A stretch of DNA of 64,000 nt from Clostridiaceae bacterium Marseille-Q4143 (GCA_018228645.1 CP073693.1:1066001-1130000); one strand, 5' to 3'; counted from the first letter of the stretch, positions 24,013-32,822 are shown. The notes: generated from the letters alone by a model not told the origin. Translations and numbers: made by a program.

Positions 24013-25527
24013 GTGATACCCATAGCCATTTACCATTGGAACGTCGGCATTGTGAGCCGAGGAAAAGGCAAATCAGCCGTTGCCGCAGCCGCCTACCGAA
24101 GCGGCGAAAAGCTGACAAACGAATGGGACGGAATAACCCATGACTACACTCGCAAAGGCGGCGTTGTCCATACAGAAATCATGCTGCCGCCCCACGCGCC
24201 ACCCTCATTCTCTGATCGTTCAACCTTGTGGAACAGCGTGGAGCTTTACGAGAAAGCCGGGAACGCCCAGCTTGCGCGTGAGATTGACGCGGCGCTCCCC
24301 ATAGAATTATCCAGAGAGGAACAGACCCGGCTTGTCCGGGAATACTGTTCCTCTCAATTTGTTTCCAGAGGAATGTGTGTGGATTTTGTTATCCACGACA
24401 CCAACAGCGGCAACCCCCATTGTCATATTATGCTTACCATGCGCCCCCTTGACGAGCGCGGCGCGTGGGCGGCAAAGTCTAAAAAGGAATATGACCTTGA
24501 TGAAAACGGTGAGCGTATCCGCTTGCCAAGCGGCAGATATAAGACGCACAAGGTTGACCTCACGGGCTGGAACAGCCAAGAGAATGCGCTTGTTTGGCGC
24601 AAGGCATGGGCTGATATTTCAAACGACTATCTTGAGCGTGCCGGAAGCCCGGAGCGTATCGACCACCGCAGTAACGCCGAGCGCGGCATTGACGAAATAC
24701 CGACCGTCCATATGGGCGTAGCCGCCTGTCAAATGGAGAAGAAAGGTGTAGCCACCGAGAAAGGCGAACTGAACCGCAGTATCCAAAAGACAAACCGCCT
24801 TATCCGGGAAATCCGGGCGCAGATTGGCAAGCTCAAGGAATGGATTGCCGACCTGTTCAAAGCGCGGGAAACCGCCACGGAGCAGCCGCCGCAATCTCCC
24901 AACCTTGCAAATCTGTTGATGAAGTATTTGAACGTTCAGAGAGAAAAGAGCCGGAAGTATTCGCAGAGTTGGCAACAGCAGCACGCAACCGATGAACTGA
25001 AAACCATAGCGGCAGCGGTCAACTATCTTTCCGAGCATGGTATCTCTAATCTTGATGAACTGGACGCTTCCCTTTCCTCTGTCAGCGATAAAGCCTATTC
25101 AATCCGGGAGGGAATGAAAACCGCCGAGGAACGCATGAAGAAGCTACAAAAGCTAATTGAATACGGGAAGAACTACACAGAGTACAAGCCCATTCACGAT
25201 GAACTGAAAAAGCTGCAAAGCGGCTGGACAAACAAGCGCGACAAGTACGAGGAAGCCCACCGCGCCGAGCTGACCCTATGGAACGCAGCAAGTCGCTATC
25301 TCCATGCAAATCTGCCGAAAGGAACAAAGACCTTGCCTATTGCGAAATGGGAACAGGAATATGCTGACCTCAAAACACAAAGGGACAGCGATTATACCAA
25401 ACTGAAAGAGACCCGCGCCGAGGTTGCCGAGCTTCAAAAAATCCGCAAATGCGTGGATATTGCACTCCGCGCCGACCAGCCGGAACAGACACAGAACCGC
25501 ACCAAGCGGCATGATATAGACCGCTGA
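24013..25527 (+). CDS. MobQ (MobA/MobL) relaxase
   Basis: A relaxase of about 500 residues. The family usually starts MPIAIYH or MAIYH. Here the codon at 24022, where ATG is expected after GGGAGGTG, is ATA, so either ATA or the in-frame GTG at 24013 is used. Motifs: YHWNVGIVSRGKGKSAVAAA at the start and the three-His metal site HDTNSGNPHCHIMLTMRPL. The C-terminal half is a long coiled coil. It would nick the adjacent oriT and lead the strand out with a helper element's secretion system. Confidence 0.88.
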   Translation: MIPIAIYHWNVGIVSRGKGKSAVAAAAYRSGEKLTNEWDGITHDYTRKGGVVHTEIMLPPHAPPSFSDRSTLWNSVELYEKAGNAQLAREIDAALPIELSREEQTRLVREYCSSQFVSRGMCVDFVIHDTNSGNPHCHIMLTMRPLDERGAWAAKSKKEYDLDENGERIRLPSGRYKTHKVDLTGWNSQENALVWRKAWADISNDYLERAGSPERIDHRSNAERGIDEIPTVHMGVAACQMEKKGVATEKGELNRSIQKTNRLIREIRAQIGKLKEWIADLFKARETATEQPPQSPNLANLLMKYLNVQREKSRKYSQSWQQQHATDELKTIAAAVNYLSEHGISNLDELDASLSSVSDKAYSIREGMKTAEERMKKLQKLIEYGKNYTEYKPIHDELKKLQSGWTNKRDKYEEAHRAELTLWNAASRYLHANLPKGTKTLPIAKWEQEYADLKTQRDSDYTKLKETRAEVAELQKIRKCVDIALRADQPEQTQNRTKRHDIDR

Positions 25528-25543
25528 AAGGAGTTGAACTTTT

Positions 25544-27421
25544 ATGTATTACACCCAAGAACAGATAGACCGCGCCAACCAAGCCGACCTTGTTTCTTTC
25601 CTGCAATCACAGGGCGAGCAGCTTACCCGTGCCGGAAATGAATACCGCTGGAAGCGGCACGACAGCTTGACTATCCGGGGAAACAAATGGTACAGGCACA
25701 GCCAGAGCAAAGGCGGCGGCCCCGTTGATTTTGTCATGGAGTTTTTCGGCAAGAGCTTCACCGAAGCCGTTGAACTGCTGACAGGCGAAAAAGGAGCCGC
25801 CCCGCCGCCGGACAGACCAAGCCCCGCGCCCCTCTCCGACTTCCGATTGCCGCCCCGCAGCCCCACCGCCGAACAAGTGAAAAGGTATCTTACCGAAGCC
25901 CGCCGCATTGATGAAGATGTGACGGGCTTTTTCATTTCCAGCGGCGATATTTACGAGGAAGCCGCCCATCACAACGCCGTATTCGTCGGCAGAGATGAAA
26001 GCGGCATACCGAGATACGCCCACCAGCGCGGCACAGCCGGGAGCTTCCGGCTTGATGTGAAAGGCAGCGACAAAGCCTTTAACTTCTGCTACCGTGGCGA
26101 GGACGAAAGGTTGTTTGTCTTTGAAGCCCCGATAGACCTCTTATCTTTCCTCTGCCTGTTCAAAAAGGACTGGCAGAAGCAAAGCTATCTGGCGTTGGGC
26201 GGCGTGGGAGAAAAAGCCCTGTTGCGCTTTCTCTCTGACCGTCCGAACATCAAGACCGTGTACCTCTGCCTTGACAGCGACGAAGCCGGAAACGACGCTT
26301 GCAGCCGCCTTGTGGAGCTTATGCCGGAGGGCTTGACCATCCACCGCCTTGTGCCACTTTTCAAAGATTGGAACGAGGTATTGCAGCACAAGGGGGAAAT
26401 CACAGACGGGAAGTATTTACGGGAAGCTGTCTACGGCTTGAAAGAGCCGCCGCAGGAAGAAACCGTTGAGATTATCCGCATGAGCGAGGTTGACACACAG
26501 ACCGTTGAATGGCTATGGGAGCCGTATATTCCCTTTGGGAAAGTAACCATTGTGCAGGGCAATCCCGGCGAGGGCAAGACCACTTTTGCCCTACGCCTTG
26601 CCGCCGCCTGCACCACCGGGGGAACGCTGCCGGGAATGAAGCCCTTGCCGCCATTCCAAGTAATTTACCAGACCGCCGAGGACGGGCTGGGCGATACCGT
26701 CAAGCCACGCTTGATAGAAGCCGCCGCAGACCTTGACCGGGTGCTTGTGATTGATGAAGCCAAGCGGGAGCTTACCCTCTCCGATGAGCGCATAGAAAAG
26801 GCAATCACGCAGAACGGGGCGCGGCTGATTATCCTTGACCCCATACAGGCGTACATGGGCGAAAAAACCGACATGAACCGAGCAAACGAAGTGCGCCCCA
26901 TGTTCCGCCGCCTTGCCGATGTTGCCGAGCGTACCGGGTGCGCCGTTATCCTTATCGGACATCTCAACAAAGCTGCCGGAGGGCAGAGCGCATACCGGGG
27001 CTTAGGTTCTATCGACTTCCGCGCCGCAGCAAGGAGCGTCCTGCTGATCGGGCGCGTGAAGCGAGAACCGAATGTGCGTGTTATCGTCCATGACAAATCT
27101 TCCCTTGCGCCGGAGGGCAAGCCCGTTGCCTTTTGCCTTGACCCGGAAACGGGCTTTTCGTGGATAGGCGAATATGATATAACCGCCGACGAGCTGCTGT
27201 CCGGCGCGGGCGGGAACACCGCCACCAAGACCGAACAGGCGGAACGGCTGATACTGGATTTACTGGCAGACGGGAAAGAGCTTGCCAGCGAGGACATAGA
27301 GAAAGCCGCCACAGAAGCGGGCATATCCGCCCGTACCGTCCGGGCGGCAAAGAGAAACCTTGACGGGCGCATTACCTCAAAGCGCATTGGCGCGGCATGG
27401 TATCACGCTCTTAAAAAGTGA
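25544..27421 (+). CDS. primase (DUF3991/Toprim) fused to a RepA-like helicase
   Basis: A 625-residue protein. The N-terminal 85 residues resemble the CHC2-like DUF3991 region (WKRHDSLTIRGNKWYRHSQS). A Toprim domain follows (FVFEAPIDLLSFL; then TVYLCLDSDEAGNDA, with the Asp-x-Asp pair). From residue 320 there is a RecA-like AAA_25 ATPase: Walker A GNPGEGKTT, Walker B ARLIILDPIQAYM, and GHLNKAAGGQSAYRGLGSID. A short winged helix ends the protein. It probably primes and unwinds the excised circle. These parts are often separate genes; here they are one chain. Confidence 0.85.
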   Translation: MYYTQEQIDRANQADLVSFLQSQGEQLTRAGNEYRWKRHDSLTIRGNKWYRHSQSKGGGPVDFVMEFFGKSFTEAVELLTGEKGAAPPPDRPSPAPLSDFRLPPRSPTAEQVKRYLTEARRIDEDVTGFFISSGDIYEEAAHHNAVFVGRDESGIPRYAHQRGTAGSFRLDVKGSDKAFNFCYRGEDERLFVFEAPIDLLSFLCLFKKDWQKQSYLALGGVGEKALLRFLSDRPNIKTVYLCLDSDEAGNDACSRLVELMPEGLTIHRLVPLFKDWNEVLQHKGEITDGKYLREAVYGLKEPPQEETVEIIRMSEVDTQTVEWLWEPYIPFGKVTIVQGNPGEGKTTFALRLAAACTTGGTLPGMKPLPPFQVIYQTAEDGLGDTVKPRLIEAAADLDRVLVIDEAKRELTLSDERIEKAITQNGARLIILDPIQAYMGEKTDMNRANEVRPMFRRLADVAERTGCAVILIGHLNKAAGGQSAYRGLGSIDFRAAARSVLLIGRVKREPNVRVIVHDKSSLAPEGKPVAFCLDPETGFSWIGEYDITADELLSGAGGNTATKTEQAERLILDLLADGKELASEDIEKAATEAGISARTVRAAKRNLDGRITSKRIGAAWYHALKK

Positions 27422-27532
27422 AACGGCAAAATCCAAGTGGCAAAACCCAGATACCTTGCCACTTTGCCACTTCGCCATTTCACCCCTCTTTTTGCGTCAA
27501 TAACTCAAGAATACACTTGACAAAACGCTTCA

Positions 27533-28196
27533 TGGAGTACGGCGGCGGATATTGCTCCCTACATGGACAAGGACTTTTTCCAGAACATCCCCATGACGCA
27601 GACGGAGCGGATCACAATGGCGAGCCGTCCAAAGCAGCCGAAGTATGCCAGAAACAAAAACATTCTGGTGATCGGCGGTTCTGGCAGCGGCAAGACGCGG
27701 TTCTTCTGTAAGCCGTCGCTGTTGCAAGCCCATTCATCCTATGTCTGCACCGATCCGAAAGGGACCTTGCTGCCGGAGATCGGCACTTTCCTGGAACGGA
27801 AGAAATACCGTATTAAGTGCCTCAACCTGATAAACTTCCGAAAATCCATGAAATACAACCCGCTGGCCTACATTCGGTCAGAGAAGGATATCTTAAAGCT
27901 GGTGAACGCCCTGATTATGAACACGAAGGGCGAAGGTGAAAAATCTTCCGAAGATTTCTGGGTCAAAGCGGAACGCCTCTATTATTCCGCACTAATCGGC
28001 TACATCTGGTACGAGGCCACGGAGGAAGAAAAGAACTTCATCACACTTCTGGACCTTATCAATGCCAGTGAAGCCAGAGAGGATGACGAAACTTATCAAA
28101 GCCCGGTGGACCTGCTCTTTTCTCAGTTGGAGGAACGGGAGCCGGACCACTTCGCTGTCAAGCAGTACCGCAAATTCAAGATGGCGGCGGGTGTAA
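27533..28196 (+). pseudogene. virD4-like coupling protein, middle fragment
   Basis: Resumes the frame broken at 20222: TAADIAPYMDKDFFQNI, then Walker A IGGSGSGKTRFF (about 27670-27705) and YVCTDPKGTLLPEIG, all typical of VirD4/TcpA coupling ATPases. It runs to FKMAAG at 28196 and then changes to unrelated sequence, the left end of a second recombinase-carrying insertion. The family continues KTAKS at this point; that third part, with Walker B, is not found in the window. A coupling ATPase without it cannot work. Confidence 0.88.
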
Positions 28197-30200
28197 TAAC
28201 CTCTAAGAGTAGTTTTAACACAAGAGACAACAAAGTCCGTGTTGAGGCTGTTTTTAGAGTTTTTTACATAATCGAGAAAGGAGGACGTTGCTATGCAGAA
28301 AGGCAACATCACAGCTCTGTACGAACGTCTGTCCCGGGACGACGAGCTTCAGAGCGAATCAAACAGTATCAGCAACCAGAAAAGGATGCTCATGGACTTT
28401 GCGAAGGCCAACGACCTGCCTTGTCCTGTGCATTTCACTGATGACGGGATCTCTGGCACCCGCTTCGACCGTCCGGGATTCATGGAAATGATGGATGAGG
28501 TCAATAAAGGAAACGTCGGAATAATTTGCATCAAGGACATGAGCAGAATGGGCCGTGACTATCTGAAGGTCGGCCAGATCATGGAGATGCTCAGACAGAA
28601 AGGGGTCCGTCTGATCGCCATCAATGACGGTGTAGACACCTTCAAAGGCGACGATGACTTTACTTCCTTCCGAAACATCATGAACGAATGGTATGCGAGG
28701 GATACGTCCAAGAAGATCAAGTCCGTGTTCAGGGCCAAAGGCAATTCCGGCAAACACGTCGCAAGCACCTGCTCCTATGGATATCTCAAAGACGAAAACG
28801 ATGGGAATCACTGGGTCGTAGACGAGGAAGCTGCCGAAGTGATCCGCAGGATCTTCAGACTGACGATCGAGGGATATGGGTCATATCAGATAACCCAGAT
28901 CCTGAAGAATGATAAGGTCGAGATCCCCGCCGTCCATATGGCAAGGTTTGGTCAAGGCCTGAACAAAAGCAAGACCTTCAAGGATACTTATAACTGGTCC
29001 TCATCGACCGTTGTAAGCATTCTCAGGAAGCCGGAATATCTGGGACATACGGTCAACTTCAAGACCGCGAAACATTTCAAGGACAAGAAGAGCCATTATG
29101 TTTCTCAGGATAACTGGGTGATCTTCGAGAATACGCAGGAGCCGATCATCGACCAGCTCACCTTCGATCTGGTCCAGAAGATCCGCAGTAATGTCAGGCG
29201 GTATCCTGGCGGATGGGGTGAGGTCCACCTGCTGACAGGTTTGATGTACTGCGCGGACTGTGGAGCAAAGATGTACGTCCACCGAGTAAACAACGGCAAG
29301 CGCGAGGCCCAGTACACCTGCTCCGCTTATTCTAAAGTCCCGGTCGGGACACTCTGCCCGACACAGCACAGGGTTTCAGAGGAAAACGTGCTGATCCTGA
29401 TAAAGGATCTGCTTAAGGCGATAGCCGAGTATTCCAAAATCGACCGTGAAGCGTTTACCAGAACCGTCATCGAGGCACAGGACAAGAAAAGCCCTGCCGA
29501 TATTGTAAAAAAGAAGCAGACTATTGAGGCTGATAACCGCCGCCTGGATGAACTGGAAAAACTGATCTGCCGCATCTATGAGGACAATATCCTTGGCAAG
29601 CTCCCGGATGAACGTTATTTGTTCCTGTCTGCGTCCTATGAAGCCGAGCGTAAGAAGCTTGTCGAGGAAATTCGGGTCTGTGAGCAGTCGGTTCAGGAAT
29701 ATAACCAGAATGCCCACAATGCCGAGCGGTTCATCACCTTGATCGACAAGTACACAAACTTTGAGGACCTTACGAACCAGATGCTTCTTGAACCGATCGG
29801 CAAGATCCTTGTCCATGAGCGCGACGTGAAAGGGTCGATCAACTGTTCGCAGGAGATCGAGATATACTTCAATTTCATCGGCAGGTATCTTCCTCCGGAT
29901 TTCGTGAAGGAGCCGACATCTGAAGAGTTTGAAGCTATGGAGATCGAGCGCAAGAAGAAAGCGAAGGCCCATGCTGCCTATCTGCGGCGAAAGGAAAGCG
30001 GATGGCAGAAAGCCTATGAGGCGAGGGTCAAAGCCGAGAAGAAATCCAAGATCGAAGCTATGAAGGAAGAGATCCGGCAGGAAGACCAGAACAACGGTGT
30101 TTATCTGGTGGTGGCGGATTCTCCGGAAGGACAGCCTACCATTGTTCGAAAGGGTGAAGTGTATGATGGCAAGAAGGCCGCTTTCCCGGTGGCTATATAA
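28197..30200 (+). mobile_element. second serine-recombinase insertion, right limit unknown
   Basis: The joint with virD4 is at GCGGCGGGT|GTAATAACC (28196/28197). A non-coding stretch of about 95 bases leads to the recombinase gene. The missing 3' part of virD4 is not seen to the right, so the far end of this insertion has been lost or lies in deleted DNA. The listed end is that of the recombinase gene only. Confidence 0.5.
28293..30200 (+). CDS. large serine recombinase (second, different from the one at 20276)
   Basis: A 635-residue recombinase with AAAGGAGG before ATG 28293. Catalytic Ser in ALYERLSRDDE, Arg in DMSRMGRDYLK. The zinc ribbon is CADCGAKMYVHRVNNGKREA with a downstream Cys. A coiled coil and a basic C-terminal part follow, then an extra tail of about 40 residues (from NNGVYLVVADSPEGQPTIV) not present in the recombinase at 20276. 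The two are clear homologues but much diverged. It was probably the enzyme of the insertion that split virD4 a second time. Confidence 0.9.
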   Translation: MQKGNITALYERLSRDDELQSESNSISNQKRMLMDFAKANDLPCPVHFTDDGISGTRFDRPGFMEMMDEVNKGNVGIICIKDMSRMGRDYLKVGQIMEMLRQKGVRLIAINDGVDTFKGDDDFTSFRNIMNEWYARDTSKKIKSVFRAKGNSGKHVASTCSYGYLKDENDGNHWVVDEEAAEVIRRIFRLTIEGYGSYQITQILKNDKVEIPAVHMARFGQGLNKSKTFKDTYNWSSSTVVSILRKPEYLGHTVNFKTAKHFKDKKSHYVSQDNWVIFENTQEPIIDQLTFDLVQKIRSNVRRYPGGWGEVHLLTGLMYCADCGAKMYVHRVNNGKREAQYTCSAYSKVPVGTLCPTQHRVSEENVLILIKDLLKAIAEYSKIDREAFTRTVIEAQDKKSPADIVKKKQTIEADNRRLDELEKLICRIYEDNILGKLPDERYLFLSASYEAERKKLVEEIRVCEQSVQEYNQNAHNAERFITLIDKYTNFEDLTNQMLLEPIGKILVHERDVKGSINCSQEIEIYFNFIGRYLPPDFVKEPTSEEFEAMEIERKKKAKAHAAYLRRKESGWQKAYEARVKAEKKSKIEAMKEEIRQEDQNNGVYLVVADSPEGQPTIVRKGEVYDGKKAAFPVAI

Positions 30201-30213
30201 GGGGGTGTCAGGA

Positions 30214-30513
30214 ATGACAATACTGAAGATAATCGCGAAGATCCTGCTTTTCCCTGTTGTTGCCGTGCTGACGCTAGTCCAGTGGGCCGGGATCTTCCTG
30301 AACAGTATATCCGGGGTGATTCTGGGAATCCTAGCATTTATCTTTGCTCTGACCGGAATAGCCAGTCTGGCTTTCGGACTGGCCTCTGGTCCAGAAGCGT
30401 TAAAGATGATTGTAACCGGATTTGTGGTCTTTATGGTCCCAGTCATCGGAGAGTGGTTTGTATCACTGATAACTGCGGTAAAAACCGGATTGCGTGAGTT
30501 CCTAAATGCATAA
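30214..30513 (+). CDS. CD1845 family membrane protein of conjugative elements
   Basis: A 99-residue, very hydrophobic protein with three membrane segments (MTILKIIAKILLFPVVAVLT; GVILGILAFIFALTGIASLA; MIVTGFVVFMVPVIG). GGGGGTG precedes ATG 30214. In Tn1549-like elements a protein of this family follows virD4, so this gene may be element backbone rather than part of the second insertion. Role in transfer unknown. Confidence 0.75.
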   Translation: MTILKIIAKILLFPVVAVLTLVQWAGIFLNSISGVILGILAFIFALTGIASLAFGLASGPEALKMIVTGFVVFMVPVIGEWFVSLITAVKTGLREFLNA

Positions 30514-30538
30514 AAGCAGGACACAAAAACGGTAAAAA

Positions 30539-30568
30539 ACACACGTGCCAGTCTGACACGTGTGTTTT
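30539..30568 (+). terminator. intrinsic terminator between the CD1845 gene and the restriction operon
   Basis: ACACACGTG / CACGTGTGT stem followed by TTTT. The stem is symmetric and an A run lies on its left, so it can end transcripts from both sides (CD1845 on plus, endonuclease on minus). Confidence 0.75.
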
Positions 30569-30585
30569 CAATAGGAGTCTTTTGG

Positions 30586-31209
30586 TTAGTAGTTCTGCCA
30601 TTTGCGGATGTTTCGCTTTGACATGCCATCTCTCCCTTTGGCTAATAAAGGGGCTGTAGGATCATAGTGATCTGCATCAAATCCAAAAACAACAATTGGG
30701 AAATCATCCAATAGACCAAAGTACGGAGCGAGTTCTTCATAGTTTGACACACGATCTGTAAGATAATAAGCTAAACGCTTTATTGGCATTATTAAGAACG
30801 CCATCTGCAGATCGCCATGCTTTATTCCCATGCATAACTTATTCATTGATCTGTGAGCAGAAGATATATTGCCTGTCTCAAACTCAAGCCCAACGTTAAA
30901 CGGATGGATACGATCACCGAACTCCTTGTAAACATCGATGGGTCCACCTTTTTGAGCGTCTTCAAAGTAAGCAAGAGGTTTTTCCCTGAACCATTCGTAA
31001 TATGCCTCTAAACGACGATAGATTCCTTCTTTGACGGGGACAACGCCGTTACAGTTTTTCTCTGAAGAATTGATGGTAAACTCACCAGAATCGTCAGTGC
31101 AGTTTTGAAGGATAGAATCCTCTATTTCGATGAATGCCTGGTGTGCAAGATCGTTTGTTTGTATAAGATAATCCGCTTTCGTGGAGACGTAACTTGCTGG
31201 AATATTCAT
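30586..31209 (-). CDS. BamHI-type type II restriction endonuclease
   Basis: A 207-residue protein that is recognisably a BamHI relative over its whole length: FTINSSEKNCNGVVPVKEG, WFREKPL, GGPIDVYKEF, GLEFETGNISSAHRSMNKL, MPIKRLAYYLTDRVSNYEEL, KGRDGMSKRNIRKW. The BamHI active-site set is kept as Glu76, Asp92, Glu109 and Glu111. It should cut GGATCC as a dimer. Its ATG overlaps the TGA of the controller gene (ATGA at 31206-31209), so the two are coupled. The divergent methylase protects the host. Confidence 0.92.
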   Translation of the reverse strand: MNIPASYVSTKADYLIQTNDLAHQAFIEIEDSILQNCTDDSGEFTINSSEKNCNGVVPVKEGIYRRLEAYYEWFREKPLAYFEDAQKGGPIDVYKEFGDRIHPFNVGLEFETGNISSAHRSMNKLCMGIKHGDLQMAFLIMPIKRLAYYLTDRVSNYEELAPYFGLLDDFPIVVFGFDADHYDPTAPLLAKGRDGMSKRNIRKWQNY

Positions 31210-31424
31210 TGCTGTTCCTCCAATAAAATCGAGGGGTCAACATCAAGCCCCTTTGCGATTTTCTCTATATTATCAATAGAGACATTTCTGTTTCCACGTT
31301 CAATGTCTGAGATATAAGTCCGATGTAGCCCGCATATATCTGCAAGCTCTTCTTGAGATAATTGCTTTGAGAGGCGAAGCTCTCGTATATTCTTTGCAAG
31401 AATCTCCCTTAAAATGGAGCTCAT
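31206..31424 (-). CDS. restriction-modification controller protein (C protein)
   Basis: A 72-residue HTH_XRE protein: LSQEELADICGLHRTYISDI is the helix-turn-helix, RGNRNVSIDNIEKIAKGLDV the following helices, the size and form of C.BamHI-type controllers. It lies first in the operon with the endonuclease and divergent from the methylase. C proteins delay endonuclease expression until the DNA is methylated, acting on operators in the shared promoter region (see 31441-31470). Confidence 0.88.
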   Translation of the reverse strand: MSSILREILAKNIRELRLSKQLSQEELADICGLHRTYISDIERGNRNVSIDNIEKIAKGLDVDPSILLEEQQ

Positions 31425-31440
31425 GGTCGCTTCTCCTTTA

Positions 31441-31470
31441 TTGACATTTATACACGGTATATGATATACT
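31441..31470 (+). promoter_or_regulatory. methylase promoter with overlapping palindromic operator
   Basis: TTGACA (31441-31446), an 18-base spacer and TATACT (31465-31470) form a promoter facing the methylase. A perfect palindrome GTATATGATATAC (31457-31469) covers the -10 region and is the likely C-protein operator (C-box). Binding there would repress the methylase and could act on the opposite controller promoter. Confidence 0.7.
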
Positions 31471-31519
31471 ATTCGCAGGTTTTAAGTCTACAGACGATAA
31501 GTGACATGGAGGATAAGAA

Positions 31520-32779
31520 ATGCGCTTTTTCACGGTCTTCGATCTGCTAGTAAGTCAAGCAAAGCGGAAAGGCATCTCAATGGATGAGATGTATGCGTAT
31601 TTCCGTCAGCAGAAAATAAAGAAGGCTCAGATTGAAGAGCTTCAGAATAGTGCTTATATTCCGGGGGACCTGAAGGATTGCATTCTTTCATTTCTTGACA
31701 TGACGGAATTAGAGACGACTCTTGCTTTGGGAAGGATACCTGGACAATATCAAAGCTCCTTTTTTGAGAATATATCTCGTATAGCATCCTTACTTACACC
31801 GGATGAAAGTGAGGGCATCTCAGAGGTTGATCCGTATTATGAGAACGAGTACGGGAAGCTCTATAATGATGACTGTATCAAGGTTTTGCGCACGCTTCCC
31901 GATAACTGTGTTGATATGGTGTTTGCAGATCCGCCGTTTAATCTTGGAAAAACCTATGATCCTGGCGTTGAAGATAGCCTCACTACCTCAAACTATCTGA
32001 ACTGGACATATCAATGGGTGGATGAATGTGTAAGAATCTTGAAGCCTGGTGGACGGATCTTCATCTATAATATCCCCAAATGGTGTGTCTATATTGCAGG
32101 ACATTTGAGCGAACAATTAACTTTTTGGGACTGGATTGCTGTAGATATGAAGTTCAGTCTTCCTATTCAATCTCGTCTTTATCCTGCTCATTATGGTTTG
32201 ATCTCATTTGTAAAAGGAGCAAAAGCAAGCACATTTAACAATCAGAGGATACCCATGCAGGTTTGTAGACATTGCGGGGGTGAACTCAAAGACTATGGCG
32301 GGTACAAGGCGAAAATGAATCCCGCAGGTGTAAATGTGTCTGACGTTTGGAGTGATATTTATCCGGTGCGTCATAAAAGCAGTAAAAACAGAAAATACAA
32401 TGAGTTGTCAGTAAAGCTTCTTGACAGGATTATTTCCATGTCTACGAATCCTGGAGATGTGGTTTTCGATCCTTTCGGTGGTAGTGGAACGACATATGCT
32501 GTGGCGCAGTCGCTTAAACGAAGGTGGCTTGGAACCGAACTTGGCGATTGTGAGATTATTAAGCAAAGATTATTGCATCCAGAAAAGGACCGCATGCATT
32601 TGCAAAAGGTTTACGAAGAAAAGGATCATCTCTTCACTGATGAAACACTTGCGTTGAGGAAAAAGAATGGTTTTTGGACTTGTGAATCCGTAAGAGAAGA
32701 TAATACCGAAAAGCCCGTTGACGGACAGTTTTCGCTAGATATGCTTTTTGGTGACGACGTAATGAAGAAAGACGAATAA
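31520..32779 (+). CDS. BamHI-type DNA methyltransferase (N4-cytosine, beta class)
   Basis: A 419-residue methyltransferase. Motif IV, FADPPFNL (near residue 134), precedes motif I, FDPFGGSGTT (near residue 316), the beta-class order. ILKPGGRIFIYNIPKWCVY and SDIYPVRHKSSKNRKYNELS match M.BamHI as I recall it. M.BamHI makes N4-methylcytosine in GGATCC. A C-x2-C stretch (CRHCGGELKDYGGYKAKMN) sits between the motifs. ATGGAGG lies before the start. It protects chromosomal GGATCC sites such as those inside gyrB. Confidence 0.9.
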   Translation: MRFFTVFDLLVSQAKRKGISMDEMYAYFRQQKIKKAQIEELQNSAYIPGDLKDCILSFLDMTELETTLALGRIPGQYQSSFFENISRIASLLTPDESEGISEVDPYYENEYGKLYNDDCIKVLRTLPDNCVDMVFADPPFNLGKTYDPGVEDSLTTSNYLNWTYQWVDECVRILKPGGRIFIYNIPKWCVYIAGHLSEQLTFWDWIAVDMKFSLPIQSRLYPAHYGLISFVKGAKASTFNNQRIPMQVCRHCGGELKDYGGYKAKMNPAGVNVSDVWSDIYPVRHKSSKNRKYNELSVKLLDRIISMSTNPGDVVFDPFGGSGTTYAVAQSLKRRWLGTELGDCEIIKQRLLHPEKDRMHLQKVYEEKDHLFTDETLALRKKNGFWTCESVREDNTEKPVDGQFSLDMLFGDDVMKKDE

Positions 32780-32783
32780 TGAT

Positions 32784-32822
32784 AACAATGACCTTCAGAT
32801 TTAAACTGAAGGCCATTGTTTA
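32784..32822 (+). terminator. intrinsic terminator after the methylase gene
   Basis: AACAATGACCTTCAG / CTGAAGGCCATTGTT stem (one mismatch) followed by TAA. Closes the restriction-modification cargo on its right side. Confidence 0.75.

Larger units (their letters stand above)
20217..27538 (+). mobile_element. 7.3-kb mobilizable element inserted in virD4
   Basis: The six bases TGGAGT occur at both ends (20217-20222 and 27533-27538). Removing one copy and everything between restores virD4 in frame: SARWS joins to TAADIAPYMDKDFF. The element carries a large serine recombinase, a TnpW-like protein, two hypotheticals, a DUF3847 protein, an oriT, a MobQ relaxase and a primase-helicase. Its GC is well above the chromosomal part. 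It is an intact-looking integrative mobilizable element. Confidence 0.9.

Noticed and set aside
27418..27711. 97-residue ORF after the primase-helicase gene
   Set aside because: It spans the right end of the mobilizable element and runs out of frame through the virD4 fragment; no start signal.
28197..28441. Continuation of the virD4 frame past 28196
   Set aside because: The residues after FKMAAG do not resemble the coupling-protein family and overlap the recombinase gene in another frame.
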